Of a stretch of DNA of 64,000 bases, positions 8,262 through 16,132 are shown piece after piece. The first letter of the stretch is position 1. Each line of letters starts with the position of its first letter. Position numbers and translations under genes: made by a program. Origin of the DNA: Ensifer sp. PDNC004 (GTDB lineage: Bacteria; Pseudomonadota; Alphaproteobacteria; Rhizobiales; Rhizobiaceae); NCBI RefSeq assembly GCF_016919405.1, contig NZ_CP070353.1, positions 2,728,001 through 2,792,000 on the forward strand, in the 5' to 3' direction. The notes under the pieces were generated by a model. That model was not told the DNA's origin and ran no database searches. It worked only from the letters and a program-made list of their open reading frames with translations.

Positions 8262-9068
8262 ATGACCGATTCCTACTTCCTCGCAGGCCGCTTCGGCGCC
8301 GCCACACGATTGTCGCCGAAGGCGCTCCGGCTCTATGCCGAGCAGGGCCTGCTGGTGCCTGCCCATGTCGATCCCATAACCGGTTACCGCTACTACGCCG
8401 CCACGCAGGCAAGCCGCGCCAGGCTGATTGCCCGGCTGCGGCAGCTGGGCCTACCGATCGCCCGGATCGCGCGGCTGATCGATCTTCAGCCTGACGTTCG
8501 CCTGACGGAGCTTCGCGCCTGGCTGGAGGTGCAGAGCAAGCGGCTCGAGGATCAGCGCGAGTTGGTGGAGGCCATCATCCGGCAATCGAGCGGCGGCGAC
8601 GATCCGCTTGTCAGGGCCGTTGCCGTGCGCGACGTCGCGCCTTCGAAAATCGTCTATCGCCAAAACCATGTGACGGTGGATGCGCTCGAGGCCTTCACCG
8701 AAAGCGCCGAAACGGAGATCCGCGGCTATCTTGCGCAATCGGGCAAGAGCGACGACGGGCCGATGACGCTGCATTTCCACGAGCCGGTCAATCACGACGG
8801 CAAGGGTCTCGTCGAGGTCGCGATCGGCTATGACGGCAGTCTCGAACCCACAGGCGATCTGCGCATCCGCCTCCAGCCGGCGGGGCGCGAGGCGTTCCTC
8901 GCCGTGGCCGAACCGTTCGAGACCTTTCCGGCCGTGCTTCGCGTCTATGACGCGATCGAGGCCTGGTTCGAGCAAAGCGACGACCTCAGCTGCTTCGGCA
9001 GCCCCTACGAAATCTATCCCGGCAGCGGCAGCGCCCGCTTCGATGTCGCCTACCCCATCGTGCGCTAA
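8262..9068 (+). CDS. MerR-family regulator with GyrI-like effector domain
   Basis: This 268-residue protein has an N-terminal MerR winged helix (residues 5-75: LSPKALRLYAEQGLLVPAHV, then TGYRYY). A coiled linker (about 80-115) follows, then a C-terminal GyrI/BmrR-like effector-binding domain. This is the BmrR-type organisation, in which a bulky hydrophobic ligand activates transcription. It lies 71 bases upstream of the BtrH-N-like gene on the same strand and probably controls it or is cotranscribed with it. The MFS gene just upstream is separated by a terminator but could also be a target. Confidence 0.85.
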   Translation: MTDSYFLAGRFGAATRLSPKALRLYAEQGLLVPAHVDPITGYRYYAATQASRARLIARLRQLGLPIARIARLIDLQPDVRLTELRAWLEVQSKRLEDQRELVEAIIRQSSGGDDPLVRAVAVRDVAPSKIVYRQNHVTVDALEAFTESAETEIRGYLAQSGKSDDGPMTLHFHEPVNHDGKGLVEVAIGYDGSLEPTGDLRIRLQPAGREAFLAVAEPFETFPAVLRVYDAIEAWFEQSDDLSCFGSPYEIYPGSGSARFDVAYPIVR

Positions 9069-9139
9069 GCCAATCCCCGCACGTCCCAATCACTTCCTCC
9101 CCCGATTTCTCCTCCCCTCGATTACTGAAGGATCAACCG

Positions 9140-10069
9140 ATGCAGCACTTTTCCTATGTGGGTTCCGGCCCCTATTGCTACGCCAACTCGTTCGCGATGA
9201 TGTTCGGCGAGGCTGCACCCTCGACCTCGACCATAGAGCTTGCCACCGGCAGTCCCTTCGGCATGCAGATCGTCGGCGGCACGCTGCCGTTCTTCGATCC
9301 CTATGGCTGGGATCCGGAGGCCGGGTTCGACGGCGCGCTGAAGGCGCTCGGCTGGACATCGCAGGTCAGCAGCGGCGGCGAGCCCGAGGACGCGCTCTCC
9401 CGCCTGCGCTCGGCACTGAAGGATGGCCCCGTCTGGGTCGGCCCGGTGGAGATGGGGCATCTGCGGCACCAGCCGGGCATGACTGGACCGATCGAGGCCG
9501 ATCACTACGTCGTGGTCCTCGCAGTGGACGAGACGCGCGTGCTGATGCACGACCCGCAAGGATATCCCTACGCCTCTCTGCCGCTCCACGATTTCATGAC
9601 GGCCTGGGGCGCCGAGACGCTGAGCTATGGCGACCCCTACACCATGCGATGGGGATTCTCGCGCGTCGCCGACGTGAGCGAGATCGAGGCAATTCGCGCC
9701 TCGGTGCCGGCCGCCATCCACTGGCTCTCGATGACCACGGACCGGCTGGTGCCGGTGGGCAGCCTTGGCAATGCCGACGCTGCCGAAGCGCTCGCTGCTC
9801 GGATCGAAGCTAACTGCGACAAGAACCTGCGGGCTCACCTCGTGCACTTCGCCGTTCGCGTTGGCGCCCGCCGCGCCGGCGACGCGGCATCCTGCCTGGC
9901 GCGGGCGGGCCTTGCCAAATCCGCCGCGATCGCCGGCGAGCAGGCACGGCTGATCGGCGCGCTGCAGTATCCGCTGGTCCTGCGCAGGGATGCCGAGGCG
10001 GCCGAAAGCCTGCGCCTGCTGGCGCCGACCTACGACCGGCTGCTCGCCACCCTGCAAGCCGGGGAGTGA
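9140..10069 (+). CDS. BtrH N-terminal-domain (papain-fold, C39-like) protein
   Basis: This 309-residue protein has residues 1-160 resembling the butirosin biosynthesis protein H N-terminal domain. The candidate nucleophile Cys13 is in GPYCYANS. A histidine lies in IEADHYVVVLAVD, with an Asp/Asn in LMHDPQGYPYASL. Such proteins transfer acyl or aminoacyl groups (BtrH) or are cysteine peptidase relatives. The C-terminal half is helical and not recognised. The MerR/GyrI regulator just upstream suggests an inducible modification or detoxification function, but the substrate is unknown. Confidence 0.7.
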   Translation: MQHFSYVGSGPYCYANSFAMMFGEAAPSTSTIELATGSPFGMQIVGGTLPFFDPYGWDPEAGFDGALKALGWTSQVSSGGEPEDALSRLRSALKDGPVWVGPVEMGHLRHQPGMTGPIEADHYVVVLAVDETRVLMHDPQGYPYASLPLHDFMTAWGAETLSYGDPYTMRWGFSRVADVSEIEAIRASVPAAIHWLSMTTDRLVPVGSLGNADAAEALAARIEANCDKNLRAHLVHFAVRVGARRAGDAASCLARAGLAKSAAIAGEQARLIGALQYPLVLRRDAEAAESLRLLAPTYDRLLATLQAGE

Positions 10070-10086
10070 ACTTACAAGCCGCGCAG

Positions 10087-10299
10087 TCCCGGACGGAAAA
10101 CCGCTGTGCACTTTTCCTGGAATTGGCCTGTCTTGCTGACGCAATTCCGGACGGAAAACCGCTGTGCACTTTTCCTGGAATTCGCTCGTTTGGCTGGCGC
10201 AATCCCGGACGGAAAACCGCTACGCACTTTTCCTGGAATTGCTCGTTTGGCTGGCGCAATCCCGGACGGAAAACCGCTACGCACTTTTCCTGGAATTGC
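10087..10299. repeat. Four-copy tandem array of a 57-58 bp palindromic intergenic repeat
   Basis: Four units begin with CCGGACGGAAAACCGCT at 10089, 10147, 10205 and 10262, giving periods of 58, 58 and 57 bases. Each contains CACTTTTCCTGGAATT. Each unit can fold, because its outer edges GCAATTCC or GCAATCCC face GGAATTGC. Copies 1 and 2 share GTG where copies 3 and 4 have ACG. The array fills the gap between two convergent genes. The motif resembles the interspersed palindromic elements of rhizobial chromosomes, normally found singly. Confidence 0.85.
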
Positions 10300-10300
10300 T

Positions 10301-10924
10301 TTAGGCAATGAGCTCCGAGAAGCTTTTCGGGCGCGCCGACTTCGTGTCGCGCACCGTCTCGTAGTGAAGCCCGACGACGCCGTTGTCGTAGTGCTCGCTG
10401 CCGATCAGCCGCAGCTCGTTCTTGTCGTGCAGCCGGGCGAACCATGGTTCGCCCGGCGATACGACCGGGTAGACGAAGAAGTGGTAGCGATCGACGAGGC
10501 CGAGGCCAATCACCGTCTGTGCAAGGCTCGCGCCGCCGGACAGATGGATATCCCGGCCGGGTTCAGCCTTCAGGCTGGTCAGGAAGCGCGAGAGCGCCGC
10601 ATCATCAGGAACCACCGCCCGCTCGGCATTGTGCCAGGGGCTGATTGCCTGCTCACCGGTGCGGGAGAACACGATCTTGCGATAGTCGTGCATGCGCCCT
10701 GCCATCAGCCGATTGGTCTCGCCGCCCGCCTCGTCGTTCAGTGCGCCCGGCCAGTAGCCGACCATCTCCTCATAGGTCGTGCGACCGACCAGAACCGTGT
10801 CGTAGCCGGCGTAAAGGCGGTCGATCGCCCGGTATTGTTCCTCGACCACAGTGCCCATCCAGGCAAGCGGATCGTCCAGGCGGCCATTGAGCGTCGTCAT
10901 CATCTGCAGCACGATGTTGCGCAT
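10301..10924 (-). CDS. Dihydrofolate reductase-like (RibD C-terminal fold) protein
   Basis: This 207-residue protein has the RibD-C/DHFR-like fold: MMTTLNGRLDD at the start, YDTVLVGRTTYEEMVGYWP, IHLSGGASLAQTVIGLGLVDRYHFFVYPVV near residue 150. These small NADPH-binding reductases are widespread and mostly uncharacterised; they are not folate DHFR. It is the third gene of a minus-strand cassette ArsR - SRPBCC - DHFR-like, starting 12 bases after the SRPBCC stop. That combination recurs in bacteria and suggests a stress- or ligand-induced pathway. The stop abuts the tandem repeat array. Confidence 0.83.
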   Translation of the reverse strand: MRNIVLQMMTTLNGRLDDPLAWMGTVVEEQYRAIDRLYAGYDTVLVGRTTYEEMVGYWPGALNDEAGGETNRLMAGRMHDYRKIVFSRTGEQAISPWHNAERAVVPDDAALSRFLTSLKAEPGRDIHLSGGASLAQTVIGLGLVDRYHFFVYPVVSPGEPWFARLHDKNELRLIGSEHYDNGVVGLHYETVRDTKSARPKSFSELIA

Positions 10925-10936
10925 GGGATCGGCTCC

Positions 10937-11413
10937 TCAGTGGGCTTGCTCGACGAACCGGGCCAGTTGCTCGGCGACCGTTCCCCAACCGTCGTGAAAG
11001 CCCATCTCCTCGTGCATCTTCCGGTCCGCGCCGCTGCGATGCATCACATGGGCGGCGTACTCCGTACCGCCAGGATGATCGCTGAGGGTGATGATCGCCG
11101 TCATGAAGGCATTTTCCGCCGGGCGCCAGCCGGCAAGCAGCGTGTCAGTGAAGACGATGCGCGAGAGTTCGTCGACCGCGAGAAAGCAGGCATCGATATG
11201 CGGCACGAAAGCGCCGCCGCCTTCGCTGATCCGCGTTACGAAGCTGCCGCCGGGCCTGAGATCCATGTCGATCACCTTGCATCTTGCCGGCTCGGGAACC
11301 CACCATTGTTCGAGCCGCGTGGGATCGCTCCAGGCGCGCCAGACGGTCGCGCGTGGCGCCTTGATGACGCGGGCCATCGTCAGGTCGAGTTCAGGATCGG
11401 GAGAGCGGGTCAT
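10937..11413 (-). CDS. SRPBCC/AHSA1-family protein
   Basis: This 158-residue START-like fold protein shows the AHSA1 hallmarks RVIKAPRATVWRAWSDPTRLEQWW at the N-terminus and MGFHDGWGTVAEQLARFVE at the end. It forms a hydrophobic ligand cavity; some relatives act as Hsp90 co-chaperones, but bacterial ones are mostly unassigned. The start at 11413 has GAGGAGGAA upstream, inside the end of the ArsR gene. The two genes overlap by 23 bases, implying translational coupling. Confidence 0.87.
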   Translation of the reverse strand: MTRSPDPELDLTMARVIKAPRATVWRAWSDPTRLEQWWVPEPARCKVIDMDLRPGGSFVTRISEGGGAFVPHIDACFLAVDELSRIVFTDTLLAGWRPAENAFMTAIITLSDHPGGTEYAAHVMHRSGADRKMHEEMGFHDGWGTVAEQLARFVEQAH

Positions 11414-11747
11414 GTCGTTCCTCCTCGTGTTCAGTGGAGAATTTTTCCAGCCGGTCGGCACGGCCTTCCCAGAGCGCGCGCTGCGCCGAGAGCCAGGTTT
11501 CGACTGCAGCGAATTGCGCCTTCTCGATCGCGCAGGTGCGCACCCGGCCCTGCTTGTGCGTGCGGATGAGCCCGCTGCCCTCGAGGAAGTGGATGTGCTT
11601 CATGAAAGAAGGCAGGGCCATGTCGAAGGGTCTGGCGAGATCGCTGATGCTCGCCGGACCGCCGCCGAGCCGCGAAAGCACGGCACGCCGGGTCGGATCG
11701 GCGAGCGCCTGAAAGATCACGTCCAATCGGTCTGAATACTGTTCCAT
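11391..11747 (-). CDS. ArsR-family regulator
   Basis: This 118-residue winged-helix protein (DVIFQALADPTRRAVLSRL, then PSFMKHIHFLEGSGLIRTHKQGRVR) has no evident cysteine pair, so it is probably a non-metal ArsR member. The start MEQYSDRL at 11747 is preferred over MILSLMEQ at 11762 because the latter would lie within the putative operator. It is the first gene of the ArsR-SRPBCC-DHFR-like cassette and probably represses it autogenously. Confidence 0.88.
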   Translation of the reverse strand: MEQYSDRLDVIFQALADPTRRAVLSRLGGGPASISDLARPFDMALPSFMKHIHFLEGSGLIRTHKQGRVRTCAIEKAQFAAVETWLSAQRALWEGRADRLEKFSTEHEEERHDPLSRS

Positions 11748-11750
11748 AAG

Positions 11751-11777
11751 GCTAAGTATCATGCGCAAATACTTAGC
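11751..11777. promoter_or_regulatory. Putative ArsR operator
   Basis: The inverted repeat GCTAAGTA-N11-TACTTAGC lies four bases upstream of the chosen ArsR start codon. The size and placement suit autorepression. Inferred; no footprint data. Confidence 0.55.
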
Positions 11778-11906
11778 GCAATAGCTAACTATTGATCGAC
11801 GCGAAGCCACCGGAGGCAGCCAATTTGTCACATCGCCGTTTTCTTGACCTCAAGCGTGGTTGAGCTTCTACAAACCCCGTCGGTTCAATAGGACAAGGGG
11901 GCCGAC

Positions 11907-12086
11907 GTGGCATTCAAAAACCAGATGAAGACTGAAAATACCGGGACCGGCACCGCATCCGCGGGCATCGCCGAGCCCGGCGGCGCATCGTACGCCGCCG
12001 ACTGGCTCGCAGGCCTCGCCACCGGGCCGGCATTGCCAAGTGCAAGCGCGCGCAACGCCTCCCTCCTTACAGCAAGGAAGGAATGA
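11907..12086 (+). CDS. Possible small ORF upstream of doxX-like gene
   Basis: A 59-codon frame opens at GTG 11907 behind an AAGGGGG ribosome-like site and ends at TGA 12086, four bases before the DoxX ATG. It starts MAFKNQMK and is rich in Ala, Gly and Thr, with no recognised domain or signal peptide. Its stop sits within the DoxX ribosome site region, so it could couple translation to the DoxX gene. It could equally be chance in GC-rich leader DNA. Confidence 0.28.
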   Translation: MAFKNQMKTENTGTGTASAGIAEPGGASYAADWLAGLATGPALPSASARNASLLTARKE

Positions 12087-12090
12087 TCCG

Positions 12091-12489
12091 ATGTCCGGCC
12101 CTATCGCAAGGATTCTCGATTCGCGCGCCTTCGGCATCCTCGCCCGCGTGCTGCTGACGCTCGTCTTCTGGTCGAGCGGCCTTGCCAAGCTCTTCGACTT
12201 CAACGCCAACGCCGCGGTCATGGAAGGCTTCGGCCTGACGCCAGGATGGCTGTTCAATACGGCGACGCTGATCCTGCAGATCGGCGCCTCTCTCCTGATC
12301 ATCCTCAACCGCTGGGTCTGGCTTGCTGCCGGCGCGCTCGCCGTCTTCACCATGCTGACGGTCCCGATCGCCCATCCCTTCTGGCTGAAGCAGGGCGAAG
12401 AGGCCTTCCGCGACATGACCGTGGCGCTGGAGCACGTCTCGGTGATCGGCGGACTGGCGCTGGTATCGATCCTGTCGCGCAAGCGTTGA
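12091..12489 (+). CDS. DoxX-family membrane protein
   Basis: This 132-residue protein has four hydrophobic segments. It shows the DoxX pattern ILARVLLTLVFWSSGLAKLFDF at the N-terminus, GLTPGWLFNTATLILQIGASLLIIL in the middle and PFWLKQGEEAFRDM before the last helix. DoxX proteins are quinone- or redox-associated membrane proteins linked to oxidative and sulphur stress; the precise role here is unknown. AAGGAAGGA precedes the ATG. It converges on a MerR gene 29 bases away. Confidence 0.85.
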   Translation: MSGPIARILDSRAFGILARVLLTLVFWSSGLAKLFDFNANAAVMEGFGLTPGWLFNTATLILQIGASLLIILNRWVWLAAGALAVFTMLTVPIAHPFWLKQGEEAFRDMTVALEHVSVIGGLALVSILSRKR

Positions 12490-12518
12490 ACGTCAACAAC
12501 GACGGCTCGGCGGGCGGC

Positions 12519-12872
12519 TCAACCTTCGCCGATCTCGGCCAGGAAGCTCGTCAGCACATTGTGGTTCTGCGCCAGCTTTTCCGTCTTTTCCTCGACGAGG
12601 CGGATCTGCTGACGCAACGTCACGCGCAACTCGTCGCAGGGCTCGAAAATCGGCCCCTCGCCGCGCACGCAGGCCAGGAACTGCAGGATGGTCGGAAGGG
12701 TCATGCCGCCGGCCCCGAGCAGCTTGATGCGCTCGACGGTGCGCACCTCCGCCATGTCATAATCACGATAGCCGGTTTCGGTGCGCTCCGGCTTCAACAG
12801 ACCTTCCGCCTCGTAGTAGCGCAGCATCCGGATGCTGACGCCGGTGCGTTTCGACAGCTCGCCGATCTTCAT
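12519..12872 (-). CDS. MerR-family regulator
   Basis: This 117-residue protein starts MKIGELSKRTGVSIRMLRYYEAEGLL, with AAGGGTGAT upstream. The N-terminal winged helix is clear, followed by a dimerisation helix (residues about 80-117). It has no C-terminal metal-binding loop or effector domain. One cysteine (FLACVRG) and another (EPCDEL) lie near the dimer helix; whether they sense anything is unknown. It is divergent from the class IV aminotransferase-like gene across 105 bases and probably controls it. Confidence 0.88.
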   Translation of the reverse strand: MKIGELSKRTGVSIRMLRYYEAEGLLKPERTETGYRDYDMAEVRTVERIKLLGAGGMTLPTILQFLACVRGEGPIFEPCDELRVTLRQQIRLVEEKTEKLAQNHNVLTSFLAEIGEG

Positions 12873-12906
12873 GCAATCACCCTTGAAAGCGCCCTTCAAC
12901 ACACCC

Positions 12907-12937
12907 TTGACTCTGACAGCGCTGTCAGACCTTAAGG
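12907..12937 (+). promoter_or_regulatory. MerR-type promoter with centred dyad
   Basis: A TTGACT element (12907-12912) is followed by the perfect 16-bp palindrome CTGACAGCGCTGTCAG (12913-12928) and then TTAAGG (12932-12937). The 19-bp spacing with the dyad between the -35 and -10 elements is the hallmark of MerR-activated promoters. It faces the aminotransferase-like gene. Confidence 0.65.
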
Positions 12938-12977
12938 CTATGGCTCCCTTATGCAAACCGCACCCAGGAGCAAAATC

Positions 12978-13793
12978 ATGGCGACCGAAACCCACCACTA
13001 TCCGGCAGCAATCGACGGCCGCCCGGCCGACGCGGCGGAGCTGACTGCGCTCGCCTTCGCCGGCTTCGCGCACTTCACGGCGATCCAGGTCCGGGACCAC
13101 AGGATCAAGGGCCTGGACCTGCATCTCAAGCGCCTGCACGGCGCGTCGATCGAATTTTTCGGCCGTGCCGTGCCCGAAGAAACCCTGCGCGCCCGCATCC
13201 GGGCCGCGGTCGACGCCGGCCCGGCCGACCAGTCCCTGACCGTCACGGTATATTCGCCGGACGGCGAGTTCACCGCCGACAGCATGCAGGGAGACCTCTC
13301 GGTCCTCGTGCGCAGCGGCCCGCCCTCCAACGGGCCGAAGGGACCGCTCAGGCTCGCCGTCGTCGAGCACGAACGCCCGCTCGCGACCATCAAGCACGTC
13401 GGAGAATCCGGCAAGACCTATTACCTGCATCAGGCGATAAGGCAGGGCTACGACGACGACGCCTTCATCGACCGTCGAGGGCACCTCAGTGAAGCGACGA
13501 TCTGGAACCTGGTCTTCTGGGATGGCCAAGCCGTCATCTGGCCCAAGGCCGAGATGCTGACCGGCACGATGATGGGCACGGTCCAGCGGCAACTCGAACG
13601 TCTCGGTGTTCCGCAGCGGCAGGAGGAAATCACCCTCGACCGGCTGAAGACGCTCTCCGGCGCTGCGGTGCTCAATTCCTGGACGCCTGGCATCGCCGTC
13701 AGCGCCATCGGCTCGACGGCGATCCCGGACGCGGAGGCGTTTATCAGCCTGCTGCATCGGGCACATGCCGCCGAACCGGCTGCGCGCGTCTAG
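12978..13793 (+). CDS. Class IV aminotransferase-like (PLP) protein
   Basis: This 271-residue protein has the fold of branched-chain aminotransferases and aminodeoxychorismate lyase. The putative PLP lysine is in LATIKHVGES, and HLSEATIWNLVFWDG matches the cofactor-binding segment. CAGGAG precedes the ATG at 12978. The substrate cannot be read from sequence. It is divergent from, and probably activated by, the adjacent MerR regulator. Confidence 0.82.
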   Translation: MATETHHYPAAIDGRPADAAELTALAFAGFAHFTAIQVRDHRIKGLDLHLKRLHGASIEFFGRAVPEETLRARIRAAVDAGPADQSLTVTVYSPDGEFTADSMQGDLSVLVRSGPPSNGPKGPLRLAVVEHERPLATIKHVGESGKTYYLHQAIRQGYDDDAFIDRRGHLSEATIWNLVFWDGQAVIWPKAEMLTGTMMGTVQRQLERLGVPQRQEEITLDRLKTLSGAAVLNSWTPGIAVSAIGSTAIPDAEAFISLLHRAHAAEPAARV

Positions 13794-13801
13794 GACGCAT
13801 C

Positions 13802-13832
13802 AAGACCGGGGCCGCGCCGCCGCTCCGGTCTT
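13802..13832. terminator. Terminator between convergent genes
   Basis: An 8-bp stem AAGACCGG / CCGGTCTT lies between the class IV aminotransferase stop and the last base of the methyltransferase gene. It can serve both directions. Confidence 0.6.
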
Positions 13833-14470
13833 CAGCGCTTGCGGGCGACGATGTAGGGACGGTTGTCGTTGCTCGCCGATGCGTGATTTTCCGCCGACAG
13901 AAGCTCGAAGCCGGCAGCGACAATGTGCCGGCTGAGTTCGGCCGCACTGAAGGCTCCCGCATAGGGCGCCAAGCCGACCGCCCGCATCGCCGGCAGCAGC
14001 ACGAGCCGGACGAGCGGGTTCATGTCGCCGACGCAGGGTGTTTTGGAGATGAACACCCCCCGGGAGGCAAGCAGGGTGTGAATGTTGTCGAGCGTGGCGG
14101 GCAGGTCGCGCACGAGATGCAGGTAGTTGAAGCCCAGCACCGCATCGAACTGACCGCATTCGGCCGCAAGCGTTTCGGCCGTCGCGGTGCGAAAGGCGAG
14201 GTTCGGAACCAGGTCGACGGCATATCTCTCCCGAGCAATGGCGATCATCTCGGTCGAAAAATCGGTCGCAAGATAATCGCGCACATCGCCCGCCAGCCGA
14301 AACGCCGTCGTTCCCGTGCCGCAACCGAGTTCAAGCACCCGGTCATCGGGCAGAAGCAAGGCGCGGGTGCGGTCGAGCGTGTGTTCATAGGCGGCCGGGT
14401 CCGCGATCGTGCCCTTGGCGTATCGCCGCGACGTCCGGTCCCAGAAACGCGCGTCGCTCGCCAAACTCAT
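13832..14470 (-). CDS. Class I SAM-dependent methyltransferase
   Basis: This 212-residue protein has SAM motif I at VLELGCGTGTTAFRLA (residues about 45-60), an acidic residue in YLATDFS, and FDAVLGFNYLHLV as motif IV. It resembles UbiE/methyltransferase-11 proteins but the substrate is not evident. GGGAGAGG precedes the start. The upstream ECF sigma gene is on the same strand 187 bases away; cotranscription is possible but not shown. Confidence 0.85.
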   Translation of the reverse strand: MSLASDARFWDRTSRRYAKGTIADPAAYEHTLDRTRALLLPDDRVLELGCGTGTTAFRLAGDVRDYLATDFSTEMIAIARERYAVDLVPNLAFRTATAETLAAECGQFDAVLGFNYLHLVRDLPATLDNIHTLLASRGVFISKTPCVGDMNPLVRLVLLPAMRAVGLAPYAGAFSAAELSRHIVAAGFELLSAENHASASNDNRPYIVARKR

Positions 14471-14657
14471 GCTGCCTCTCCCCAGATCGCAACCAGTCCC
14501 CCCCGCTGCGATGCCCGGCGCCGGTGCGAGACCGGCCAGGAAAACCTGCCAAGAGCCAACGGCTGCCGACACCAGCGAAGGTTCAGCAGTAGCGCGGAAC
14601 CGTCAACACTTGGCGAAGAACCGCCCCTCAATCGGCAGAGAGCCGCTCTCCCGCAGC

Positions 14658-15530
14658 TCAAGCGAGCCGAACCCAGTCGACGGTTTCAAGCACATAGGGG
14701 GCGAAGAGAAAATCGCGGATCGCGGCGATCTCGTCGCCGCGCCAGTCGAGAACGACGAAATGCGCCGGTTTTTCCATCGGGCCGACACTGTGGAAAACCA
14801 GCATGGCCGGCCGCCCTTCGATCGCCCCCAGCGCAAAACGCCACCGCGTCTCCTGCGCGTAGCGGGTGAAATAGCGGCCGATTCCCTCCCGGCTCTCCAG
14901 CTTCAGCCTGTTGACCAGCTCAAGCTTCACATCGTCGGCCAGCATGGCGCGGATGGCATCGAAGTCTCCGCCTTGAAAGAAGCGCACGAAGCTTGCCATT
15001 TTCTGCCGGCTCGCATCGGACATCAGCGGCAGCCGCATATCTTCCGGGCGTTGGGCCAGCTGCCGGAGCGCCACCCTGGCGCGCTGCAGCGCCGACTTGG
15101 CCGCCGCCGGCGTGCAGTCGGCGATATCGGCGATTTCCTCGATCGAATGGCCGAGCACATCTTTCAGGATCACGGCGCAGCGCTGAAGTTCCGGCAGCTG
15201 CAGGAAGGTTTGATAGCCGACCGCGACGATGTCCGCATCGGGCAGCGGCGCGTCTTCCATGTCATCGAAAAGCGGGATGATCTTGTGCCGGGACCGTCGG
15301 CGCAGAAAATCGAGGCTGGTGTTGTGGGCGATGCGCAGCAGCCAGCCTTCGAGATTGTCCACTTTCACGCCATCCGCCCGTGCCTGCACGGCCTTGATCA
15401 ACGTGTCCTGCAGCACGTCCTCGCCATCCACGGCCGAGCCGGTCATGCGCGCGCAATAGCGGTGCAGCCGCGGCCGGAGTTCCCTCAGCCGATCCTCGAA
15501 GTCTTCCGCATTCATGGTATCGAGTTCCAT
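14658..15530 (-). CDS. ECF sigma factor with C-terminal SnoaL-like domain (ECF41/56-like)
   Basis: This 290-residue protein has sigma region 2 (residues about 15-80: LHRYCARMTGSAVDGEDVLQ, then WLLRIAHNTSLDFLRRR) and region 4 (about 105-160: LPELQRCAVILKDVLGHSIEE). A fused SnoaL-like domain follows (about 175-290). In the ECF41 type this C-terminal extension replaces an anti-sigma factor and tunes activity. No anti-sigma gene is nearby. GGAGAT precedes the ATG at 15530. The ABM monooxygenase gene immediately upstream on the same strand is the typical partner of such sigma factors. Confidence 0.85.
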   Translation of the reverse strand: MELDTMNAEDFEDRLRELRPRLHRYCARMTGSAVDGEDVLQDTLIKAVQARADGVKVDNLEGWLLRIAHNTSLDFLRRRSRHKIIPLFDDMEDAPLPDADIVAVGYQTFLQLPELQRCAVILKDVLGHSIEEIADIADCTPAAAKSALQRARVALRQLAQRPEDMRLPLMSDASRQKMASFVRFFQGGDFDAIRAMLADDVKLELVNRLKLESREGIGRYFTRYAQETRWRFALGAIEGRPAMLVFHSVGPMEKPAHFVVLDWRGDEIAAIRDFLFAPYVLETVDWVRLA

Positions 15531-15634
15531 CGGGATATCTCCAGGCGTCTGGTTCGGACGATAGCGTGGACGAAAGAAAATGTCCGCTGCCTGACTGATC
15601 GCAACCGGTCTTGGCAGCGGACTACCGTGCAGCG

Positions 15635-15940
15635 TCACCTGTTATCGCTGAGGACTACCTCGCCGACGACCGATTCGAGGCTCGCCAGTTCGAGGATCTG
15701 TGGGAAATAGGCCTTCATCCTGGCATCGGCGCGCATCGCCTCGACGGCCGCGGGCGTCTCCCATTCCGAATAGATGATGACACTTGTGCCGTCGCTGGCG
15801 GCAATCAGCCGGCTCGTCCGCCAGCCATCGAGCGTGCGGATGACGGTGTCGATGTTGCGCTTCAGAAGCGCTATCAGCTGCGCCTGCTTGCCGGGTTCGA
15901 CCTTCAGAACGTTGACGAGAGTGACGGGTGCAGTGGTCAT
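15635..15940 (-). CDS. Antibiotic biosynthesis monooxygenase (ABM) domain protein
   Basis: This 101-residue dimeric alpha+beta barrel protein has LVNVLKVEPGKQAQLIALLKRN at the N-terminus and SVIIYSEWETPAAVEAM mid-protein. ABM proteins oxidise quinols or polyketides without cofactors, or bind haem. AAGGAGAAG precedes the ATG. It is the likely first gene of an operon with the ECF sigma factor 104 bases downstream, and a natural target of that sigma factor. Confidence 0.84.
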   Translation of the reverse strand: MTTAPVTLVNVLKVEPGKQAQLIALLKRNIDTVIRTLDGWRTSRLIAASDGTSVIIYSEWETPAAVEAMRADARMKAYFPQILELASLESVVGEVVLSDNR

Positions 15941-16132
15941 GGTGCTTCTCCTTCGTTGCAGATGCAGCAAAGACGCAGCGAAGAGGCGAAACGGATCGCG
16001 CACGCGAAGATTTTTTTGCGTCAGGCGATTCGAACGTCGGGCAACACTCCTTTGGCAGGGGAGCGCCTTCAGCCGGTTTCGTGGCTCGGACCATCCGTCC
16101 TTGGCAGATGGCCCGCCGACAGAGACCGACCG

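Noticed and set aside
10087..10299. Tandem repeats as a CRISPR array
   Set aside because: Repeat and spacer are both conserved from unit to unit, so there are no unique spacers; no cas genes.
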